NCBI GenBank assembly: GCA_965261645.1
Contig: CBDHDJ010000004.1
Span: 558,001-622,000, forward strand
Direction: 5' to 3'
Length of the DNA stretch: 64,000 nt
Source of the DNA: CBDHDJ01 sp965261645
GTDB taxonomy: Bacteria > Pseudomonadota > Alphaproteobacteria > SHVV01
A model generated the notes under the pieces. It ran no database searches and had not been told where the DNA came from. It saw only the letters and a list, made by a program, of their open reading frames with translations. The translations under genes were made by a program, and so were the position numbers. Shown here piece by piece: positions 44,481 through 54,679 of this stretch; positions within the stretch are counted from its first letter, which is position 1, and the number at the start of each line of letters is the position of its first letter.

Positions 44481-45840
44481 CATTGTCATGTATGGACGCC
44501 CCCGGTGTTGCAAGGGGAAAACCGATTTGAAACGGCGGTAGAGCTTGCAGTCATGTATCCGGCCTTTTCGCTGCGGTACACTGACCGCTGGCCCTGATGG
44601 AATCCGAGAGATCGGCGCCCAGTCAGACTAACGAGCTTGATGCTCGGACAATGCCTCGGGTTTGGCCGATCTCGGGTGGAGCCCTGTTTCGCCATCAAAT
44701 CGTCGTTACCCTCGCAAGTTGGCGCCCGCTTATCCCATCTGGTCAGGCGTGCGCCGGTCGGTAGATACGCTCGTATCTGAGCAGTGCCCAGGCGACGCGG
44801 GCTGTCTTATTGGCCATGGCGACCAGCACGACGTTTGTCGGCCGCCGCGCCAGGAGCTGGTCGCTCCAGCCGGGACGCGTGCCCGGCTTGGCGCGTCGCC
44901 AGCGCAGCACGCTTCGCGCACCATGCACGAGCAAGCGCCTTATGTAGCCATCCCCGCGCTTCGATATCCGCCCCAGCCTGTCCTTGCCGCCACTCGAGTG
45001 TTGTCGGGGCACCAGACCGAGCCAGGCCGAGAGCTGTCGGCCCGAGCGGAACTGCGCGCCATCTCCGATCGTCGCGACCAGCGCCGTCGCGGTGATGACA
45101 CCGACGCCGGGGATCGTCGCAAGCCGGCGGCTCGCCTGGTTGGATCGGTGCCATGCCATAAGTGTCGCCTCCAGCTGCTTGATCCGGGCCTGAGCAGAAC
45201 AGAGCTGCTCAACCAGGGAGCCGAGCGCCTCGCGCGCCAGAGGGGGCAGTCGCTCATCACCCGGATCTTCGATGATGGCAACCAGTTCCTCCACCCTCGA
45301 CGCCCCTTGAGCGACGATCAGTCCGAGCTCCGCACAGTGGCCGCGCAGCGCATTGATCACCATGGTGCGTTGACGGACCAGCAACTCACGGGCCCGGTGC
45401 AGCATCAGAACCGATTGCTGCTCGGCGCTTTTCGCCGGTGCAAAGCGCATCGTCGGACGCGTCACCGCCTCGCAGATCGCTTCCGCATCCGCCGCGTCGT
45501 TCTTGTTCGTCTTGACGAAGGGACGTACGTATTGAGGCGGGATCAGCCGCACTTTGTGCCCGAGTGCCTGCAGCTCCCGAGCCCAATAGTGCGCAGAGGC
45601 GCAGGCCTCCATGCCGACAAGACAGGATGGCAATCCGGCGAAGAATGCCAGCACCTTCCCGCGCCGCAACTTCCGGCGCAGCACCACTCGCCCCTCACCA
45701 TCAGCACCGTGAACCTGGAACACCGTCTTTGCCAGATCAAAACCGATTGTTGTAATATCCATCGTGGACGCTCCCTCTGTCTGGAGTTCAAACCAAACTC
45801 CATTCTGGCGCACTCAACGCCGAAAAGGGGGCGTCCATAC
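44480..45840 (-). mobile_element. IS110-family (IS1111 group) element no. 2
   Basis: Inverted ends GTATGGACGCCCCC lie at 44490 and 45840, preceded on the left by the shared GCATTGTCAT. The non-coding left part is 44490-44742. The same left end is found at 37833. It removed the 5' end of a vapC-like gene. Confidence 0.88.
44743..45762 (-). CDS. IS110-family transposase, no. 2
   Basis: 339 aa from MDITTIGFDLAKTVFQVHGA, the conserved family start; an in-frame ATG 51 bases upstream is less likely. DEDD residues: FDLAKTVF, VGMEACASAHYWARE and KNDAADAEAICEA. The C-terminal domain has LATIPGVGVITATALVATIG and the Ser region SAWLGLVPRQHSSGGK. It is intact. Confidence 0.92.
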   Translation of the reverse strand: MDITTIGFDLAKTVFQVHGADGEGRVVLRRKLRRGKVLAFFAGLPSCLVGMEACASAHYWARELQALGHKVRLIPPQYVRPFVKTNKNDAADAEAICEAVTRPTMRFAPAKSAEQQSVLMLHRARELLVRQRTMVINALRGHCAELGLIVAQGASRVEELVAIIEDPGDERLPPLAREALGSLVEQLCSAQARIKQLEATLMAWHRSNQASRRLATIPGVGVITATALVATIGDGAQFRSGRQLSAWLGLVPRQHSSGGKDRLGRISKRGDGYIRRLLVHGARSVLRWRRAKPGTRPGWSDQLLARRPTNVVLVAMANKTARVAWALLRYERIYRPAHA

Positions 45841-45851
45841 CATCAAACTAA

Positions 45852-46214
45852 CTGGCGTCGAGGGCAGATTTGGCGTTGGTGCGCCTGGAAGACGATGAAG
45901 CACTGGTTCCGCATCTATGGCATTTGGAACTGCGTAACGGCCTCCTTGTCGCAGTCCGGCGAGGCCGATTTCCCGCAGACGGACCGGCGGAGCGACTGAA
46001 CGCTTTGTATGACCTGCCCATTCGTACCGATATGGAACCGGATATGGACATCGCATTCGCCCTGGCCGATAAACACGGTTTGTCGTTCTACGACGCCATC
46101 TATCTGGAACTGGCGAAAAGACACGCGGCGGCGCTCGCAACGCTTGACAAGGCTCTCGCTCGGGCCGCGGCCGACGAAGGTCTGCACTTGGTCTGTGATC
46201 GCGATGCAACATAA
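45852..46214 (+). pseudogene. vapC: VapC-type PIN toxin lacking its N-terminus
   Basis: The frame opens after a stop at 45849 and reads ALVRLEDDEALVPHLWHLEL, then RNGLLVAVRRGRF, then IAFALADKHGLSFYDAIYLE and LATLDKALARAAADEGL. The acidic residues of HLWHLELRN, SFYDAIYLELA and TLDKALA are in place. The first strand with the initial catalytic Asp (MxxVLDASV-type) is gone at the IS110 border. No antitoxin gene remains next to it. Confidence 0.82.
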
Positions 46215-46238
46215 CTGTTGTGCATTGAGCGGAGGGAG

Positions 46239-46547
46239 ATGAAGCTGTTCGGAAGTTTCAAAAAGCTGCGCCAAGTCTGCCCGGACAATATCGTGCATAG
46301 AAAGAACGAAGATGAGGGATACGGCTATCTGCCCGATATCAATATTTCCGTGCAGGGGGAAGAATCCAATGCGGCATGTCGTAGCGTCATCGTGCTGGCG
46401 CGAAGCCTCAGGATCGAGATTGACACTTCCATTATTTGGCGTCCGAAGGACAAGACCACCTTCCCCAGCGAACGGAGCCAGTTGACCATCCGCTCGCAGC
46501 AGGCGCAGGACGCGATTACAGCGGTCGCTGAGACAGTTGCCAGTTAG
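46239..46547 (+). CDS. Uncharacterised 102-aa protein
   Basis: It starts MKLFGSFKKLRQVCPDNIVH at an ATG preceded by GGAGGGAG; an ORF start seven codons earlier lacks this site. Composition suggests mixed alpha/beta (YLPDINISVQGEESNAACRS, SIIWRPKDKTTFPSERSQLT). I do not recognise a domain. It ends 18 bases before the large nuclease-helicase gene and probably shares its transcript, so a small partner or regulator is conceivable. Confidence 0.6.
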   Translation: MKLFGSFKKLRQVCPDNIVHRKNEDEGYGYLPDINISVQGEESNAACRSVIVLARSLRIEIDTSIIWRPKDKTTFPSERSQLTIRSQQAQDAITAVAETVAS

Positions 46548-46565
46548 CGGCAAAAAGCTTCACCG

Positions 46566-49500
46566 ATGAAGAAGACCGGCCCCAGTTTCCAGCTCAGCGC
46601 TACCGACCTCGTCGGCTATCTGAACTGCCGGCATTTATCCGGTCTTGACTGCGCCGTTGCCGAAGGTGCGCTCGCAAGACCGAAAGTGTGGGACCCGCTG
46701 CTCCAGATTTTATGGGAGCGCGGTTCCATTCATGAACAGAACTATGTCACGCATCTGGAGCAAGCCGGTCTGGATGTCGTACGTATCGATGGCGTTGATG
46801 TCACCGACGATGCGGTGAAAGACACGCTTGCGGCCATGAAGCTCGGCACTGCCATAATTGTGCAAGGCGCGCTCTCACACAACGGTTGGAGCGGTCGGGC
46901 CGATATTCTGCGCCGAGTCAAAAAGCCGAGCGCCATTGGCGATTGGTCCTATGAGGTGATCGATACAAAGCTCGCGCGTGAAACAAAAGCGGGGACCGTT
47001 CTCCAGCTCTGCCTGTATTCGGACCTGCTGACCGCAGCGCAGGGGACCGCACCTGAATATATGTATGTTGTCGCACCGTGGTCTGACTTTGAACCGCAGC
47101 AATATCGCTTTACCGACTATGCCGCCTACTTTCGCAAGGTGCAGCGCGCGTTGCGGAAAGCGCTCTCAGATCAGGAGACGGAAGAGACTTATCCCGATCC
47201 CAAGGAACATTGCAATATCTGCCGCTGGCGGGAAAAGTGCGACAAACGCCGCCGGGACGATGATCACCTTTGCCTTGTGGCTGGGATTTCAAAGCTCCAA
47301 ATCAATGAACTGAAACAGCGGGGCATCGCTACCGTACAGGATCTGGCAGAATTGCCGTTACCGCTGGCATGGAAGCCGGACCGCGGCGCGGTCAACTCCT
47401 ATGGCAGGGTACGCGAACAGGCCCGCATTCAGGTCGAGGCACGGCAAAGCGGCGAAGGCAAATTCGAATTGCTGCCGGTGGAGAATGGCTTTGGCCTGAC
47501 TTGCCTTCCGGAACCCTCGACCGGCGATATTTTCTTCGATCTGGAAGGCGATTCGTTCGTCGGTGAGCACGGCCTTGAATATCTGTTCGGCTATGTGTTC
47601 AGTGATGAAAGCGGCGAGGCCGTCTACAAGAGCCGGTGGGCCTTTACACGCGTTGATGAAAAGCAGGCCTTCGAGAATTTCGTCGATTTTGTCATGGCCC
47701 GTTGGGAACAACATCCCGGCCTGCACATCTACCATTACGCACCGTATGAGCCGTCAGCCTTAAAGCGGCTGATGGGGCGCTACGCAACTAAGGAAGAAGA
47801 GATCGACCGGTTGCTGCGCGCAGGTGTGTTTGTCGATCTCTTCCATGTCGTGCGTCACGGCGTTCGTGCCAGTGTCGAGAGCTATTCGATCAAGCGTCTG
47901 GAGTCGTTCTACGGCTTTGAGCGCGACACCCAACTCCCCGATGCGAATGCGGCGCTCGCGAACCTCCAGGCTAATCTGGAGCTGAATGATGCTCCTTCGA
48001 TTACAGATGAAACAAAAGCTGTCGTGCAGGCCTACAACAAGGATGACTGCGCCTCTGCCGCCAGGCTGCGCGGCTGGCTGGAAACACTGCGCGATCAACT
48101 GGTGGCTGATGGCGCGGACGTACCCCGCCCCGAGCCGGGTGACGGGTCGCCGAATGATAAAATCACCGATTGGGTGATCAAGATAAATGCGCTTATCGAG
48201 CGCCTGACCGCTAATATTCCCGCCGATCGGGAAGAGCGGGATGAAGAGCAGCAGGCACGTTGGATACTGGCCAATATCATCGACTGGCATCGCCGGGAGG
48301 ACAAGGCGGTGTGGTGGGAGTATTTCCGGTTGCGCGATCTCTCGGCGGAAGACCTTGTGGATGAGCGGGCTGGCCTGTCCGGCCTCACCTTGGTAGGCGA
48401 GGCCGGCGGTACCCTAAACGCACCGATTCACCGCTACAGATTCCCGCCACAGGAAACCGAACTCCGCGGGGGCGATAACCTTCACAATCTCGGCGGCGAC
48501 AAGTTGGATTCGATCGCCGCTGTTTCCTTTGAGGATTACACCGTCGATATCAAAAAGCGGCGGGATAGTGCCGCGATCCACCCACAAGCCGTGTTTGCAC
48601 ACACCTATGTCAATGCACAAGTTCTCGCTGATTCACTTGTGCTGCTCGGAAAGAGTGTCGCCGATCGCGGACTTTGCGGTGAAGGCCCGTATCAGGCCGC
48701 GCGCGATCTCCTGCTGAGAGAGATCCCGCGCGTCGGTTCTCAAGAGCTGCACCGTGACGGGGAAACGACAGTGCAAGCAGCCGTGCGGCTATGCGGCCAT
48801 CTGGCAGGCGGCATATTGCCGATTCAAGGACCGCCAGGCGCAGGCAAGACCTTCACCGGCGCGCAAATGATTTGCGAACTGGTACGCCAGGGCAAAACAG
48901 TCGGCATCACGGCGAACAGCCATAAGGTGATCCGCAATCTGATCGACGCGGCTATCACGGCAGCAGACGAAAACGGCGTGAACCTGAAATGCTGCCATAA
49001 GGCGGCTGAGATTGAAGAGCCGCAACATCGCCTTACCTTTACGAAAGACAGCAGGAGACTGTTAGGCGAGCTTGGCAGCGCCGTCAACGTGGGCGCCGGT
49101 ACAGCTTGGCTGTGGGCGCAGCGCGATGCTTTCGAGACGATCGATGTCCTGTTTGTCGATGAGGCCGCACAAATGTCATTGGCCAATGTTCTGGCAGTTT
49201 CGCAATCTGCAAGAACCGTTGTGCTGATCGGCGATCCGCAACAACTCGATCAACCGACACAAGGCAGCCATCCGGATGGCACTGACGCCTCGGCACTCGA
49301 TCACATCTTGGCCGGCAAGCAAACGATCGGGCCTGAGCAAGGACTGTTCCTCGAAGAGACCTGGCGGCTGCATCCGTCGATATCCGCCTACACATCGGAG
49401 CTTTTCTATGACAGCAAGCTCAGGGCGAAAGAAGACCTAGAGCAACAGATAGTTAATGCGCCGGGATCGATCCGCGGTGCGGGCCTCTACTACCTGCCGG

Positions 49501-50021
49501 TCAAACATGACGGCAATCAGAACTGCTCCCTGGAAGAGGCCGAGGCCATCAGCACGGTTGTCAATGAAATCTTGAACAGCGGCGCAAACTGGGTCGATCG
49601 TGACGGCACTGAGAAGCCGGTCACGCTTGAGGACATTCTAATCATCGCGCCTTACAACGCGCAGGTTTTTGAAATTCAGCAGCGCCTGCCGGGAGCAATT
49701 GTGGGCACTGTGGACAAGTTCCAGGGCCAGGAAGCGCCGATTGCAATTTATTCGATGGCCACATCAAGCCATGCGGATGCGCCGCGCGGTATGGAGTTCC
49801 TGTACAGCCTGAACCGGCTCAACGTGGCGACGTCCCGCGCCAAGTGCCTGTCAATCATTGTCAGCTCTCCCCAGGTGTTCGAGGCCGAGTGCCGAACGCC
49901 GCGGCAGATTCAGCTCGCCAATGCTCTCTGCCGCTATCTGGAGCTGGCCGAAGAGATCGACATTGGTGCGACTTCTTCCCAAGCGGCGCATGCCGCGGCA
50001 GCGCCTGGCACTAGCCACTGA
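46566..50021 (+). CDS. TM0106-type RecB-like nuclease fused to SF1 helicase
   Basis: 1,151 aa. Domains in order: a RecB/Cas4-like nuclease (about 10-230), with GRADIL near 115 and YEVIDTKLARETKAGTVLQL (D-x-K), and Cys ligands of a possible Fe-S cluster in CRHLSGLDC and CNICRWREKC. Then an RNase H-like domain begins at IFFDLEGDSFVGEHGLEYLF (about 322). An SF1 helicase of the Dna2/UPF1 kind follows: Walker A GPPGAGKTFTG at 755, DEAAQ near 865, GDPQQLDQPTQGSHPDG, and VGTVDKFQGQEAPIAIYSMA then NVATSRAKCL. It acts on DNA ends or flaps; family members occur in CRISPR and defence loci. It is complete. Confidence 0.92.
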   Translation: MKKTGPSFQLSATDLVGYLNCRHLSGLDCAVAEGALARPKVWDPLLQILWERGSIHEQNYVTHLEQAGLDVVRIDGVDVTDDAVKDTLAAMKLGTAIIVQGALSHNGWSGRADILRRVKKPSAIGDWSYEVIDTKLARETKAGTVLQLCLYSDLLTAAQGTAPEYMYVVAPWSDFEPQQYRFTDYAAYFRKVQRALRKALSDQETEETYPDPKEHCNICRWREKCDKRRRDDDHLCLVAGISKLQINELKQRGIATVQDLAELPLPLAWKPDRGAVNSYGRVREQARIQVEARQSGEGKFELLPVENGFGLTCLPEPSTGDIFFDLEGDSFVGEHGLEYLFGYVFSDESGEAVYKSRWAFTRVDEKQAFENFVDFVMARWEQHPGLHIYHYAPYEPSALKRLMGRYATKEEEIDRLLRAGVFVDLFHVVRHGVRASVESYSIKRLESFYGFERDTQLPDANAALANLQANLELNDAPSITDETKAVVQAYNKDDCASAARLRGWLETLRDQLVADGADVPRPEPGDGSPNDKITDWVIKINALIERLTANIPADREERDEEQQARWILANIIDWHRREDKAVWWEYFRLRDLSAEDLVDERAGLSGLTLVGEAGGTLNAPIHRYRFPPQETELRGGDNLHNLGGDKLDSIAAVSFEDYTVDIKKRRDSAAIHPQAVFAHTYVNAQVLADSLVLLGKSVADRGLCGEGPYQAARDLLLREIPRVGSQELHRDGETTVQAAVRLCGHLAGGILPIQGPPGAGKTFTGAQMICELVRQGKTVGITANSHKVIRNLIDAAITAADENGVNLKCCHKAAEIEEPQHRLTFTKDSRRLLGELGSAVNVGAGTAWLWAQRDAFETIDVLFVDEAAQMSLANVLAVSQSARTVVLIGDPQQLDQPTQGSHPDGTDASALDHILAGKQTIGPEQGLFLEETWRLHPSISAYTSELFYDSKLRAKEDLEQQIVNAPGSIRGAGLYYLPVKHDGNQNCSLEEAEAISTVVNEILNSGANWVDRDGTEKPVTLEDILIIAPYNAQVFEIQQRLPGAIVGTVDKFQGQEAPIAIYSMATSSHADAPRGMEFLYSLNRLNVATSRAKCLSIIVSSPQVFEAECRTPRQIQLANALCRYLELAEEIDIGATSSQAAHAAAAPGTSH

Positions 50022-50024
50022 CCT

Positions 50025-50490
50025 GACGTTTCCGTCATTAGCGGCTGCGGCTGCGGCTGCTCCTGCGCTCGACCCGCGCTCGGCGCCGTGCCTCGGCTAG
50101 CAGGTAGCTGGCCCGATAAAGCCTTTCTGCCCGTCGCTTCACAGCCATACGCGCGATCCAATGGCGGGGCGACAGTCTCTCGACGATCCAACGTTCGAGA
50201 CCTACCAAGCCGTGAACGCGCACGAAACAGGCTAGTTCCACGCACCGCTGCAGAATGCGCCACCTGATCCGTTGATGAATTCGCGGACGGTGACGCGTTT
50301 GACGTCCTCCAGCTTTTGCAAAACCGGTCCCATCCTTTGCGGCAGCCGGACGTGCTTTACCAACTTCTCCGGCCGCGCCCCATAGACGAATAGCTTCAAT
50401 CCGCCAGGCAGCGTGTCTACCAACAAAGATGCCAGAGATCCGATTTTTGCCGGCACCGCGCCCAAGTCTCGCAATGCCGGGTCGTCGTAC
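50025..50490 (-). pseudogene. Unrecognised minus-strand gene remnant(s)
   Basis: From the mini-element leftwards one frame reads YDDPALRDLGAVPAKIGSLA, then GGLKLFVYGARPEKLVKHVR, then REFINGSGGAFCSGAWN to a stop. In an overlapping frame, IRWRILQRCVELACFVRVHG then ERWIVERLSPRHWIARMAVK ends in a Ser/Arg-rich tail at 50038. They may be one frameshifted gene or two fragments. I do not recognise either. Confidence 0.35.
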
Positions 50491-50582
50491 TGTTGATCGG
50501 CGTCCAATTTTGACCCCCCTAGGTCCAGTAAAATCAAAGGGTTAGCGTGCTTATCGGCGTCCAATCGACACGCCGATCAACA
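50491..50582 (-). repeat. 92-bp IS21-end mini-element, right copy (inverted)
   Basis: The inverse of 42028-42119 with three differences. It cuts the 3' end of the STAND-type gene to its right. Confidence 0.88.
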
Positions 50583-53085
50583 CTTGGGTCCTTGCATCGG
50601 TCGAGGTACGCACTAAGCGTGTCGCGCACCTGGTCAAAATCATTTCTTGCGAGATGGATCCGGATGGTCGCTTCCAGCACCTCGAAGTCGCCGACGGAGG
50701 GTTCGAATCTTTCGCCATGGCCCCAAAGGATGCTGCGCTGGGCCACATCCATTTCCTCTTCGGACCCAACCACTGCCGAAACGCCGCCTCGAACCCTTTC
50801 TCCTCTGTCGTCTGACACATCTTCGGAGACCGGTTCAGCGAGCCATCGTGCGAAGATGGCCGCAGTACCATCGTCGATTGGTACTTGTCGCCTGATCAGC
50901 TTCCCGACGGCTCGGCTCGTGCAGTACCGGAACTCTTCGTTGTCGAATCCTCGCTCGACGGCGGCGTGCAATACCGCAAGCACCATACGCGGGTCCGCGG
51001 CTTCCGCCATGGCCTCCATTGCATAGGCTGTCGCCCGCGTGCCGTTGCCCGCGTCGAGTTTCTTCAGAAGTCGGGCAGCTCTTTCAGGGTCCGCTCGTGC
51101 CGCTCCCGCGAATTCCCGCGCGAGTTCCACGTTTCCGCCTGTTGCAAAACGGGTGGGGTGGCTCCAACCCGTCTCGTCCGGTAGTGTCCGGAACGCGTTG
51201 ATGACGTCTTCATCCGAGGCGCGCTCCATCGCACTGGCGCTCATGATCGAATCGACTGGGGCGAAACCGCTCGGGCGGGACCTGAGCGGAACGTGGGGCA
51301 AGGCTCGCTCTTCCTGCTCGATGTGGCGACGAGCTTTTGCGTTGAGCTTGTTCTTCGGCAGGGCTCGAAGCAGGGTGAGATTCACTGTTCGAACGGTCCT
51401 GCTCCACTTTCGCCGTTGCACGGCGTCTTTCGCCTCGCTTGGCGGAGCCGGGTTGTAATCCTTGACGGCGGCCTCGAAGCGTTCCAGTTCGTCGTTGGAC
51501 CAATGACTGCTCGTTGCAGCGATAAGCCGTGCGGTCGTCGTTGTGCTTCCTAGCGGTGATCCGAGTACAAATCGGCGTTCGTCTTCCAGCAGAAAGTTCA
51601 GGGCGGGTGTCGCATACCGCTCGGGTGTGAGGGAGAAGCAGTGCGCGATGAGCCGCTGGATAGCCGTCGCATTGCATGTCCCAAGCGTCTCGACCCATGG
51701 GAGCCACGTCTCCGGGTGTGCCGCAGCGATCCCTTCGGCAGCGGTGCGAAGCCCCGCGAGGAACGGCGCTTCCGACAACGCAGTATCGTGCTCTTGCTCG
51801 AATCGGAAGTCGGCGTCGTAGGGTAGTGCGTAGCCGAGCCGCGCCTTGCCTTGGTTCGATACCTCTCTCAGGGTGTTGAAGCACTCCTCGAACCAAGGCC
51901 ACAGGATGTCGAAGAACAATGCGGGCGCATGCTCACCGAGTGCGGCGATGGCGTCTCGTTCCCGCGAGCCCTCGAGCAGGTTCTTCACCGGATTTCTTTG
52001 GCTCTGATCGATCCTCCAAGCCAAGTAGTCCGCGTCATCTTGGAGCGTCGGAGTCCGTTTCCCGGCCAGCTTCGCGCGCACCACCCGCGCCCTGGTCAGT
52101 GCATCGTCGAGGCGAACCCGAACCAGGCGCAGTGCAAGCTCGGGCTGTTCCACGCCTACGGTTGCAACGACCATGTTGAACTCGAATGGGTTAATGTCCG
52201 TCCGTTTGACGATGCTACACGCTATCGACAGGAGCACGTCGGTCCAGCGAGGTGCGTCTTGCAGGATCCGCCAGGTTCGGCGGTCATGTCGGCTGTCCGC
52301 AGCCCCCTTTCCGCCAACAGGTTCTCGACGTCCACTGGGGCGGAGTCCCAGGCCCCAGTGAGCACACCGATCATGAGGTCTGCGCTCTCGTCGTTCTCGG
52401 ACATCGCCTCGGCAACGAACTTCGTCTTCAAGCTCGCGAACCATCCGGGGCTCCCGCTTAGCGCCCGGTATGCCATTGCCCGTTCCGTGGGTGATCCCAG
52501 TGCCGTCTCCATCTGCCGGGCTTCTCGACCAGTCGGGTCCGCTTGGTGTCCGAGGTATTCGGTCAGGAGATAGCGTAGGTGTCGGCGCAAGTCCGGTGCG
52601 TTCCAGATGCCTTCCAATTCGCGGTGTTAGGTGTTGGGATCGACGGCGCGCAGGTAGTTCAGTCCCGCCCATAGCTTCGGTCGTACGAAGTGCGAGCTTC
52701 GCCGTTGCAGCACGTAGGTGCTCAATCGTGCGCCGGCGGTGGCGGCGAAGCTGCGCGCGAGGGCGTGGTCGAACACCATTTGGTGGGTAAATCCGATTCT
52801 GCCCTTCGCGCTCGTGAGCACACCAGCCGCCTCCAGCGCCCGGAGGTCGTCGGCGCAGTGATCGAAGCGAGCTTTCGGTAACCACAGGGTCTCTTCGTCG
52901 GCCATCTGTTCCGCGATGTGGCTTGCGAGCTGCCCCCTTCCGGGGCCGTCTTGCCGCGCGAGGATCCGTTCGTCCCAGAGGTGATCGAGCATCTCCTGGT
53001 AGGTGCCGAACGCCTCGGGCGTATCAGGTCCGCTCAGAGTCAAGTAGGTCTTGAGCGCTTGCGGCTTTGGCGGGATATGTTCGAC
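50583..53085 (-). pseudogene. STAND/NACHT-type ATPase, C-terminal sensor part, decayed
   Basis: Three successive frames form one protein. The first (53085 to about 52627) has WLPKARFDHCADDLRALEAA and the STAND winged-helix block GRIGFTHQMVFDHALARSFA. The second (about 52620-52285) is IWNAPDLRRHLRYLLTEYLG. The third, from about 52275 on, is a long alpha-solenoid (NPFEFNMVVATVGVEQPELA, then RFATGGNVELAREFAGAARA). Two frameshifts, a stop at 53085 that removes the P-loop half, and the 92-bp element at the 3' end disable it. Such proteins with helical sensors act in anti-phage defence (Avs-like), by inference. Confidence 0.7.
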
Positions 53086-53592
53086 CCCATTCGCTTAGCA
53101 GTTCGAAGGCGAATAAGAGAACTGCTTGACGGCGCGGCCAATGCCGGAAGACCATCCTCGGTGCTTTTCAGGTTGCTCCGGTGGTTTCGGTCGTCAAGTT
53201 CAATCCCGGTTACATCGCCTGGGAGGCACGGACGACGCAGACAGTGCTTCTATTTAGCCGGCATGTATCATTGGACGATGGCCTCGTCACGAATTCGGCG
53301 AAGGGCCTTGGGAGACATCAAGGCGCCCCCGCGCAGGGTCTTGTGCGGGCCAGCCTGCGAGGCACGGGCGATGGGAAAGAAGGTGTCTAGGAGAGCTATG
53401 CTGTCCCTCGGGAATAGGTAGCGGACGACGGCGGTCGGCGACTACCTTATCCTGATTGGACGGGCGGTAGCATGTGCGATACGGCGTTATGATTGCATAG
53501 ATCGGCTCCGCGTCCGTGCTCCTGCGCCCTTCGCCTCTTGAGGGGACGGTTCCTCGCCCGAATCGATTTCGTCCCTGTGGCTGCGTCAGGAG
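53086..53592. other. About 500 bases without a recognisable gene
   Basis: Neither strand gives a convincing coding frame. It may hold decayed 5' sequence of the STAND-type gene. Confidence 0.4.
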
Positions 53593-54093
53593 TTGGATAC
53601 CGTGACATTCCGAGAAGACGTCTTGGCTACCCTGCAAGGTGGACTTTGGCATACGACCTCGCCTCAGCGCTTTGATTCAATCGCTCGCGATCAAGAGATT
53701 CTGCCTGACCCGCCGATCCCGGATGCTGAACTCTGGAGCACCGGCATGGGTCTAAACTACTTTCCGTACGTTCGCACATTGGAAGGCGTCAGTCTCTTTG
53801 ACTTCACCGATTTCGATCCCGAGACCTACAGCGCTTCCTATCCGATGGGCAGCTGGACTGAGTTCGTGCCTTTCCGAGATGCTTGTGGCGCCGCAATCTG
53901 GATCGAGATTGATCGAGCGGCTGTTCGCGCTGCCCTCATTCCCCCTGCCAAGCTCGTGCAGAGGTGGAAAGACACCAACAGCCACCGGCATCGTCTGATG
54001 CCCCATATTGAAGCTGCTCATCTTGGTCCGATTCCGTCCGGTTGTTGGTCTCGGATTCTGTCTGTCAGTCCGTGCGGCCTAGTGCTCGTGTGA
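53593..54093 (+). CDS. Uncharacterised protein, possibly ADP-ribosyltransferase-like
   Basis: 166 aa from TTG (53593); GTG at 53602 is an alternative. It reads LWHTTSPQRFDSIARDQEIL, then GLNYFPYVRTLEGVSLFDFT, then GAAIWIEIDRAAVRAALIPP, then LMPHIEAAHLGPIPSGCWSR. The opening His-Thr-Thr and Ile-Ala-Arg pattern and the late I/LPHIEAxHxGPIP segment resemble the RNA 2'-phosphotransferase/DarT-like fold. I cannot confirm catalytic residues. It could be a toxin of a lost pair. No partner gene is visible. Confidence 0.45.
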   Translation: MDTVTFREDVLATLQGGLWHTTSPQRFDSIARDQEILPDPPIPDAELWSTGMGLNYFPYVRTLEGVSLFDFTDFDPETYSASYPMGSWTEFVPFRDACGAAIWIEIDRAAVRAALIPPAKLVQRWKDTNSHRHRLMPHIEAAHLGPIPSGCWSRILSVSPCGLVLV

Positions 54094-54169
54094 CGCGGTT
54101 ACGACCGTACCAGCACTCGCGAAGGCAGCGGCAGAAGTAAGGTAGAGGTCGATCACGCTGGATTACCGT

Positions 54170-54330
54170 GGATCCCCGACCTAGGCGGCTGACGCCGGTT
54201 CGGTGTCGCGCGAGCAGAGCATACCTCACCGTCGTCATCACCATCTTGAGGCCAAGCAGCTCGGCGATGATCGGCAATCGCTCGCCAAGCGCCGGCGCCT
54301 GCCCAAGGCAGAACTCCCCAACCGATCCTC
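54170..54330 (-). pseudogene. Tyrosine recombinase C-terminal remnant
   Basis: The minus strand reads ALGERLPIIAELLGLKMVMT then TVRYALLARHR, a decayed match to the C-terminal catalytic block of the integrase at 32067 (ALGEGLPMIGKLLGHTQVQT, TARYAHLAR). The HxxR His of LLGH has become Leu. Only about 50 codons remain. Confidence 0.7.
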
Positions 54331-54375
54331 ATCGCTTCCACTGCCGAGGTAACGGAAGCGTCGACGAAAGCGGAC

Positions 54376-54625
54376 TTGTTCAGGTGTTGATCGGCGTGGA
54401 ATATTGGGTCTGTCGCGGTCTCGATGATGTCGGCGGTTTATGGACGCCCGATGCCGGCGAACGGAGGCCAGATCGACAATCTGGGGGCCTTCCAGCGCCA
54501 GATTTTTGGGATGTGCCGATCTAGATGTGCTCAGAATCCGCTTCGTCGTGCTGTCCGAAGCCACCATCATCGCGATTGAGTCAGACCCAATTTTGCACTC
54601 CAGATAGGGGGTCAATATTGAAAGA
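54376..54625. other. IS21-type end debris
   Basis: It begins TGTTGATCGGCGTGGAATAT, like the 92-bp mini-elements, and closes with GACCCAATTTTGCACTCC then AGGGGGTCAATATTG. It is probably a larger relative of the mini-elements. No coding frame is recognised. Confidence 0.45.
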
Positions 54626-54679
54626 TGGGGTATTCGGGATCAGGCAGCAGCCGTCGCAGCCAGTTTGGAGTTGTGCGTC

